From assembly GCA_028456385.1 (NCBI GenBank), contig JALNQF010000042.1, positions 225,446 through 289,445 of the forward strand: a stretch of 64,000 nucleotides of DNA, written 5' to 3'. Position numbers and translations under genes: made by a program. Position 1 is the first letter of the stretch, and each line of letters starts with the position of its first letter. Shown piece by piece: positions 56,400-64,000 of this stretch. The notes under the pieces are model-generated. The model worked only from the letters and a program-made list of their open reading frames with translations, did no database searches and was not told the DNA's origin. The stretch is from Ophiosphaerella korrae (lineage: Eukaryota; Ascomycota; Dothideomycetes; Pleosporales; Phaeosphaeriaceae).

Positions 56400-58174
56400 T
56401 TAGTACTTACTTAGATAGCTTTATCTACTATTTACTCTTTTTAGTTAATTATTAAAACTACTTTATTAAGTTATCTTATATAAAGTCTACCTTATATAAC
56501 GTAAACCTAGGAAAATAAAAATACTATTACTATAAGAAACCTAAGAAAGTAGAAAGCTAAAAATACTATAAGTATATTAAAATAGGGTACCTAGTAAAGA
56601 ATTACTAAGTAAAGAATAAGATTATATAATAAATTAATATACTTAAAAGGTAAGATAATAATAGAAAAGAAGAATAAGAAGTAATCTCTAGAAGAAGCTA
56701 GAAGAAGAGAGATTATAAAACTATAAACTTCTAGTAGTAAGATATAAGTAAGAGATATAACTACTATAAGATTACTATAAAGCTAAGTAACCTTATAATA
56801 GATAATAAAGTAGAAGCTATAAATATACTACTAGGAATATAAAGCTACGTAAAAAGGTATTAGCTAAAGTAGAAGTAAACTAAGATAGATACTTTAGAAT
56901 ACTTTTAGCTATACTAGAAAAGGATAAAGTATAGGCGTAAGATAATACTATATCTAGGAAAGTAAGTATATATAGCTTAGGATAAGAATAAGAAAGAAAA
57001 CTAAGAGCCTAAGACTTCTAAATATAAAATAGTACTTAGAATACTAAAGCTAAAGTAAGAAAATACTAAAGTATAAGATAGATTTATAAAAGAAATCTAG
57101 AGACTAGTAGATAGCTACTACTTAGTAAAAAAATAGTAAGATAAAGAATACTAGATATATAAAGTAAAGTAAACCTAGTAATATAAATTATTATATACTA
57201 ATAATAATTAGGTACTAATTATTATAGATCTAGTATTAATATAAGAACTATAATACTAGCTATACTTATATAACCTAAACTATCTACTATTATTATAGAT
57301 AGGATATTACTATAATAACTACTTTACTTACTATTCTAATAAGATAGGATCTAGATATTTCCCTTATAAGAGATCTAAATATAAATAGAACTAAGAAGAG
57401 TATATCAATATAAGATACGAATAACACCTATAAGATAAGTAAGAAGCTAAGTACTTTCTAAGTATAACTAAAAAAAATATAAATACAAGTAAGATACTTA
57501 TAAATAACTAATATATTAATCTAATCTAGTAAACCTATACGCTAGAGAAGTATAAATAATATAAGAAGATTAAGATACTCTAAGGATTTTAGTAAAAGAT
57601 AAATAAAGATTATAAGATTAAGTCTTTTTTAAGTAAATAGCTAATACTAGATATATATATAGAAGCTATAATACTATTAATACTAAAAGACTTATTAAAC
57701 TCCTAGTAAAGATAAGAAAAGAAAGAATAAAAGTATTAGTAGATTTAAGGTTATTTATAAACCTAATTATACCTAAAGTAGTAGAATAAGTAGAACTCTA
57801 ACTATAAGTAAAGAAGATACTATATCTAATCTATATTACAAATAGACAACTAATACTAAGAAACTTAATAGTTAGTAATAAAGTAACTATAGAGATTATT
57901 ATTTAAGGATATAGTATAAGGATTACTTTAGACGTATTAGTTTTAGCTAATAAAAATATTATACTAGGACTTCTATAGCTATAAGAGTTTAATCCTAGAG
58001 TTAATTAGAAAAACTAGAACTTCTTATTTAATAACTACAAAGACGTACGTAGATTTAAGCCTATATATTAGTAGTATTTAATAGTAGATAAGAAGGTACT
58101 ATATAAGATAGTAGCTTTAATAGTAACTTATTAAGAGAGAATAAGTACTTCTATAAGTACTAGTAAGGCGCTAG
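56400..58174 (+). mobile_element. Element I: Gypsy gag-protease remnant
   Basis: Plus strand. A nucleocapsid knuckle at 56564-56605 reads YX2YX4YX4Y, i.e. CX2CX4HX4C with all four ligands converted to Tyr, and a second converted CYYC-like motif lies just upstream at 56522-56533. At about 57.72-58.02 kb a retropepsin-like region reads VLVDLGLFINLIIPKVVE, then RNLIVSNKV, then IILGLLQL. The element is cut at 58174 by the LTR of element H, so the reverse transcriptase part is missing. It is unlike the chromovirus copies. Confidence 0.6.
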
Positions 58175-58634
58175 TATAATAGGGCTACTAGGGTCGACTT
58201 CTTAATAACCTTTAGAGTTATTAGTAGATTAAGAAGTAATAATAAAAGCTTGTATTATAATCTATAATAACTATAAATAATAGAAGATATCTTGTAACTA
58301 TCTTATATTAGCGTCTTATAGTTAAAGGGTTAGATTACTAATATTATCTTAATAATGCGTATCCTATTAACTATATACTTGTACTAATCTATTTATATAA
58401 TACTATAGATTACTACTAATTTATTTGTATATAATTATAGATTACTCTAATCTATTTATACGTTATTATAGATTACTACTAATTTATTTATACGTAATTA
58501 TAGATTACTACTACGTATCCTAGTTATAAGTAGTTTCCTAATTAAGGTTATTACTCTACTCGTCCTATACTTTATTAGTACCTAAGTTAGGACTAATTAG
58601 CTCTATCTCGATTTCTCTTATTACGCCTATAACA
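58175..58634 (-). repeat. Element H 3' LTR with 32-bp tandem units
   Basis: 460 bp, TATAATAGGG to CGCCTATAACA. Its outer parts match the other chromovirus LTRs, but the position of the 54-bp units is occupied by four copies of a different 31-32 bp unit (58385-58515, TAATCTATTTATACG-like). Each unit is a near palindrome. Confidence 0.85.
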
Positions 58635-58639
58635 CTATT

Positions 58640-59240
58640 TCCTTTTCTAAGTAGGCTCTAGTTTATCTATCCTAGAGCTAGAGTTATTAACTTAGTTTCT
58701 TTGTTAATATAGAGTTCTTTATCCTCTCCTATACCTACTAAGTCTACTCTCTATTGTCTTTAAATAGTAGATTATATATTACGTTATAGTATTACTATAT
58801 TTCTTTATTCTTATTATAAGTCTTTAAATCTTCTTATAGAGTATATTTCTTTAAAATATAGTAAAGCTTATAAGGTATATATTTATATTAATACTTATAC
58901 GTCTTATAACTTTTTTAGCGTATCTCTTATAGAGTATAAGTTAATAATACTTATTTACGCGTTTATACTTATTTATAATAGGGAGAGCTATTAACTATAC
59001 TTAAGATAAACTATCTAGATAGATTACTAAGACTAAAAAAGAATATAATTAGATTCTAAGTATATAAGTAGAAAATTACACTTATCTAGTTTATCTTTAT
59101 AAGATAAAGGCCTTAAATAATAAGAAGTTTGTTACGTAAGCTACTTTTATAGAGTCTAAGCTTAATTTTAAAGCTATAGTAGAAGCTACTCTTATTATAT
59201 TAGGCGTTCCTATTACCTTTCTATCTAGTAGTAGTAACGT
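58640..59240 (+). pseudogene. Antisense ORF remnant in element H
   Basis: At the same place as in A, D, E and F, on the strand opposite to pol, a degenerate frame ends with EATLIILGVP-like and NFFSLL-stop-GTLEGFNFR words. The Cys-rich part is less clear than in F. It is the most diverged of the five copies. Confidence 0.3.
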
Positions 59241-62200
59241 TAATTTCTTTAGTTTACTATAAGGTACTCTAGAGGGTTTTAATTTTAGAACTCTTTTAGT
59301 TTCTTAAAGTAGTTAAAGTTATCTTCTAGTTCTTATATATCTTCCTATAGTTACCTTTTCTTGTCTATACCTATCTATTTTACTAGGTAATAGTTCCTAC
59401 TATTATAGAACTAGTATACTAGGATTTTCTTAACTTTTTATTCTTCTTATTCTCTATATATATCTACTTTATATACTAGTAGTTCTATATTTTATAGTAC
59501 TATCTTAAGTAGCGCTACGTAGAAGGTTAAGTATATTCTTATCTTATTTAGTAGCTTTAGTTTAAATATAACTAATATAACTTCATTTTCTACTTTATAT
59601 AGTCTTATCTTAATATAGTCTAGTTTAGAACTTAGTTATTTGCTTTTAATATTCTTTTATACTAACTATACTTTTTCTCTTTTTTTAAGTTAAGGTCTCT
59701 CTTTATACTTCTTATTATAGTATCTTACTATTTAATTATATAGGAATTCTACGTCTTGTCTTAGTTAATTATATATATCTCTAAGTCTATTAGCAAAGCT
59801 TTCTCCTCTTAGAGACTAAGATATCTTAGTTCTTAGTATTCTATATATATTAGGGTTAAATCTATAGTTTATAAAGAAAAGTAATACTCTTATTACTATA
59901 TTCTTTACGCTATTGTATACTAACTATGCTATAAGTAGTAACTATACCTAGTTATTCTAGTTATAGTTAAGGTAGTATCTTAAGTATTATTCTACTATCT
60001 AATTTATTTATTCTAATTATATATCTATTTATAGATAATATACTATAGATATTACGTATTATATTCCTAATTGTACTATTATTATTCTTTATAGTTTTAA
60101 TATAAATCTTATATCTCTATCTATAATAATTTTATCTAGTAGTCTATATTAACTAATTATAGTTCCTAGAACCTAATATTTAGTAACTTCTATCCTACTT
60201 TTCTCTTTATATAGTCTAAAGTATATATACTTTATAAGTTTATCTACTATTATTAAGATTCTATTATACTTAACTTCTAATATTAAGTATTTTAACTTAG
60301 GTAGCTTTATAATAAAGTCTATTGTAATAACTTTTTATAGTTATTTTAGTACTTCTACTAGTTATAGTATCTTATATAGTATATATCTACTATACTTATT
60401 TCTATAGTATTCTATATAGTCTTGTAGTACTTCTATTACTAGTTATCTTACTTTTAAGATATAGTAGTCTTATATTAACTTATTTAGGGTTTTGTTAATT
60501 CTTTAGTATCTATATACTAGTAATTTATAAAATTATAATATAAATTCTCTTTAAATCTTCTTTAGAATATATATTCTTCTATAGGCTTATATAAATCCTT
60601 CTTAGTTCTTTAGTTTTTCTATTTCTTTAGATACTTCTTACGTTATTTTCTAAATCTATTTGTCTAGCTTACTACTCTTTCTTTTAAGTATTGTAGCTAT
60701 CTTAGGTATATTTAGAACTAAGTATCCTTCTTTGTTTTTAACTAAAACTATACTAGTAGCGTTTACTTCTTCTTATAAGTCTAGTCTTCTACTAAAGGCG
60801 TTTATAAATTAGTTATCTTTCCCTTTTATATATATAATTTCTAAGTTAAATATTAATAGGAATTCCTACTATCTTATATAGTGTTATAATAAGTCTTTAT
60901 TTATTATAAATCCTATAAGATTCTTATAGTCTATATAGACTTTTATCTTATACTTTACTCTTTATAAGTATACTCTCTATTATTTAAATACTTTATAAAT
61001 TACTAGTATCTCTTTATTATATATTAAGTAGTTAAGTTCTACTAGCTTTATTTTCTTAGAGAAATATTTAACTAAGTATTCTTTTTTAGCCTTTAGGTCT
61101 TCTTGTATTAGTACTATTCTATAGACTAAGTTAGATACGTCTATTTTTACTACTACTAGTAGGTCTAGGTTATATATTCTAATAAATAGGTTTTCTATAA
61201 ACTTTCTTTTAATCTTATTAAATACTTTATCGCATTCCTTTATCTACTTAAATAGCGTATCTTTTTTTATAAGTTTTATTATAAGTTCTATATCTTTAGA
61301 CTATTTTACTATTAACTTCTTATAGAAGTTTACTAACCTATAAAATTATTATACCTCTTTTAGGTTCTTTAGTATTAGTTATTTGTTAATTAACTTAATC
61401 TTTTCTAGATTAATCTTAATTTTTCCTAGTTTAATAATAAATCTAAGGAAATCTATTTCCTTTATATAAAATTTATATTTTCTTATTTTAAGAAATAGCT
61501 TATTTTCTACTAGTTTTTCTAGTACTTTGTGTACGTGTTATATATATTCTTCCTCTATTTTTAAGAATATAAAGATATTATCTAAGTATATAAATATAAA
61601 TATATCTAAGTACTTTCTTAGTACTATATTAATTCTTTCTTAAAATACTACTAGTATATTTATTAATCTAAAAGGTATAACTATATATTTAAATAGTCTA
61701 TATTGCGTTCTAAACTTAGTTTTCTATTTATTACTTTTTTTAATTCTAATCTAATAGTAGGTATTTTAGATATCTAGTTTTGTAAAGATCTTTACTTTCT
61801 ATAGCTTATCTTATATTTTATCTATTTATAGTAAAGGATATTAGTTCTTATTTATAATTATATTAGTTTTTCTAAAATCTACGTAAAGTCTTTTTTTACT
61901 TATTCTTTTCTTGTCTACAAATATAAGTCTATATACTACTAATAATTTAGATTCCTATATCTATCCTTTTCTTATTATATTTTTAATAAATATTTATTTA
62001 ATTTTAGATTCTTCTTCTATTTTCTTATAAACTAGGCTCTATCTTACGTTCTTTCTTTCTTCTATATCTATTACTAAATCCTATTGCTAATATTCTAGAA
62101 GATAGTCTTTAGGCTCTATAAGCTATTTTTCCTATTTCTTATATTCTTCTAGGAATTCTCTTTTATAGGTACTTATATTAGCTTTTAATATTTCTATTTT

Positions 62201-63331
62201 ATAGTAGCTAATCTATCCTATTCTCTAGTTAATATATAGGTTAGTTATTTATAACTATAGTATTTCTAGTATTATATCTTGTTTATTATTAATTGTTGTT
62301 ATATCTATAACTATATTCTTAATCTTTATCTCTTTTAGTTCTAGTGTAGAGAGAACTATCTTAAACCTAATAGGTTCCTAGAATAGTTTCCCTTTAATTA
62401 TACTTAGTTATTAAGAATATTTCTTTATTATATATCGTATTCCTTATATTTCTATAAACTTTTTTAATATAAAGTTCTTTGTAGCTCTACTATTTATTAT
62501 TAATTATACCTTCTTTTCTTAGTAAGTACCTATTTTTATAATATATAGGCCTCCTATACCTTTTAGCTATTTTTACTTAGGTAGTTTTATAAATTATCTA
62601 TCTTTCTAAAGCTATAGCCCTTCCTTAAACTTATATTCTTTGTATTTTAGATATTTATTATACGTATATTTATACTATAGTCCTCCTTAGATATATTTAT
62701 ATTATAGTTTTAATCCTAGCCTTACTACTAAGTATCTTTCTTCTAGTATTATTTCCTATCCTTAGATATCTTCTACTAGAATTACTCTTATATAGTTATA
62801 GCCTCTTCTTCTTATAAGCTATATACTATTATTTACTTTAGAATTCTTGTATATAATATAGTTCTTTTCTAGGTATAATATCTATAATACTTTAAAGTAT
62901 ACTAGATGTTTTAAATCTAATATTTTGTTATCTCCTTCCTAGTATTTATCTTTTCTAGGTATATCTATAGTTAAGATATAGTATACTACTAGTACTCTTA
63001 GTATATAGTTTTTATTAATTTATTACGTTTTTTATATAAGGTGCTACTATTCTCTTTATATAAGTATTCTTTCTACTATAACTATATATTACTTTATTTA
63101 TTCTTAAAATAGTATAAACTTTATTTCTTTAGAGTTATACTCTTTCTAGTCTTTATACGCTTCTTCTATACTTATAACTAGTAAGTATTTCTAAATAAAC
63201 TTCTAGTCTTTATTCTATTCTTCTATATCTATTATTATATAGCTATTATAGCTATATATATCTAGCTAGGCGTACTCTTATTAGATAAGTTGTATAATTA
63301 GATGCTTAATAGTATATACGTAGAGAGGCGC

Positions 63332-63361
63332 AATAGATTCTAGGTATACCTAGAATCTATT
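63332..63361. repeat. Perfect 30-bp palindrome
   Basis: AATAGATTCTAGGTA followed directly by its reverse complement with no spacer. It lies inside the candidate short LTR at 63291-63418. Confidence 0.9.
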
Positions 63362-63878
63362 AATTAGCTTGCTTAAGCTAGTGCTGTAATCTAATTAGCT
63401 TAGCGTATAGGCGTAACAATTACTAAGCTACTAACTTTACTATAGCTAAAAGGATTATAGCCTTAACCTTTATAAATAAAGGAATTAAACAAAGAATCTT
63501 ATATATAAGGAGATAGACTACGTTAGTATAACTAATATACTAAAGAAACTAGTACTTTAATAAAAGAGTATTAAAGATCTAGCTTACTACTATCTTAAGA
63601 GACCTAGCTAAGACTACTATATCGTAGATATATAAATAGAGCGAAGGGCTAGAGATAGAGAGAATAATTAATCTACTTAGTTTATACTTATTACTTTTAA
63701 GTTATAGGTAACTAACTTAAAAAGGGCTTTTCTAAAAGCCTTAGTATCCCTCTCTAATAAGGCCCTTATATAGCTATTACAAAAAAGCCTTTTTATTAAA
63801 TTACTATAACTTCCTTTAAATCTAATAATTAAGAGTCTTACTACCTTAACTAAGTTAAGTAAACTAGTATCTACCTAT

Positions 63879-63962
63879 ATTAACTTAAGTATTAACTCGA
63901 GCATTAACTTAAGTATTAACTCGAGTATTAACTTAAGTATTAAGCTAAGTATTAAGCTAAGC
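63879..63962 (+). repeat. 12-bp tandem array, seven units
   Basis: Seven consecutive units alternate between ATTAACTTAAGT, ATTAACTCGAGT/C and ATTAAGCTAAGT/C. The TTAA, CTTAAG and CTCGAG palindromes recur throughout. Confidence 0.85.
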
Positions 63963-64000
63963 ACTATAAAGAGTATTAGTAAAAAGTACTAATCTCTTAC

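Larger units (their letters stand above)
58175..63281 (-). mobile_element. Element H: Ty3/Gypsy chromovirus, 5' truncated
   Basis: Minus orientation. It starts with a complete 460-bp 3' LTR, then the 3' region, chromodomain and integrase, RNase H, reverse transcriptase (YLDN at 61588-61577 on the minus strand), protease and part of gag. Homology with copies A and D ends near 63281, before the 5' end. RIP is heavy. Confidence 0.83.
63282..64000. repeat. Unidentified repeat at the right edge
   Basis: Sequence changes abruptly from element H at about 63281. A TG...CA-bounded segment, 63291-63418 (TGTATAATTAG to AGGCGTAACA), could be a short LTR, and it contains a perfect palindrome. The rest is RIPped and has no recognisable protein. 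The element continues beyond the window. Confidence 0.4.

Noticed and set aside
63291..63418. Definite short LTR with TG...CA ends
   Set aside because: The flanking 5-mers do not match (TAAGT against ATTAC) and no partner is in the window, so it is kept only as a possibility inside the right-edge repeat.
14200..64000. Mitochondrial origin of the AT-rich part
   Set aside because: It carries LTR retrotransposons with target duplications inside a nuclear kinase gene, and the AT-richness follows CpA/TpG loss.
14200..64000. Centromere
   Set aside because: Nested RIPped Gypsy elements fit a centromere or a subtelomere, but also many interstitial AT-rich islands; nothing in the sequence decides this without chromatin data.

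Overview
The window reads as nuclear DNA of a filamentous ascomycete (Pezizomycotina). The first 14 kb have balanced composition, with short GT-AG introns of about 45-65 bases, a fungal-rhodopsin (SAT4-type) gene pair, a degenerate kinase-like gene and FunK1 (fungal-type protein kinase) fragments. The remaining 50 kb are extremely AT-rich and almost empty of open frames. CpA and TpG are largely replaced by TpA, the signature of repeat-induced point mutation (RIP).

Gene-bearing arm, 1-13.4 kb. In order it holds: a kinase-like gene (1201-2013, +); a FunK1 catalytic fragment (2560-2760, -); a probably damaged rhodopsin-domain gene (3027-4225, -); a small hypothetical ORF (4232-4618, -); a 148-bp TA-flanked MITE (5149-5296); an apparently complete 8-exon rhodopsin-domain gene (6067-7653, +, 410 residues); a short-chain-dehydrogenase scrap (8625-8738, +); a dead Tc1/mariner transposase (9161-10616, +); a FunK1 N-terminal fragment (11958-12483, +); and an F-box-like pseudogene (12560-13138, +). 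Most broken frames here are interrupted only by stops that could come from Gln or Arg codons by C-to-T change.

Boundary, 13.4-22.8 kb. A second FunK1 gene can be followed from 13455 to 22792 through three insertions. These are a 165-bp solo LTR (14605-14769, CTAGT duplications), a complete 7,021-bp Ty3/Gypsy element A (14949-21969, AGATA duplications), and the 5' LTR of element B (from 22793). The host gene thus serves as a stratigraphic marker for how the island grew.

Retrotransposon island, 22.8-64 kb. One Gypsy chromovirus lineage is present as copies A (-), B (+), D (-), E (+), F (+) and H (-), with LTRs of 441-496 bp carrying internal tandem repeats. The best preserved copy, F (38305-45373), shows gag with a CCHC knuckle, protease, reverse transcriptase, RNase H, integrase and a C-terminal chromodomain, all broken by stops. 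Other Gypsy lineages (J, G and I) lie at 45.4-58.2 kb, with several small satellite-like arrays. An unidentified repeat fills the right end.

Most notable observations: a probable antisense reading frame conserved between pol and the 3' LTR in five chromovirus copies; strand-asymmetric RIP in element F; a 32-bp miniature LTR-like insertion with a perfect 5-bp target duplication; consistent loss of the second Asp of the reverse transcriptase YxDD motif in every copy; and junctions where the nesting does not close. All calls come from reading the sequence; no database search was run.
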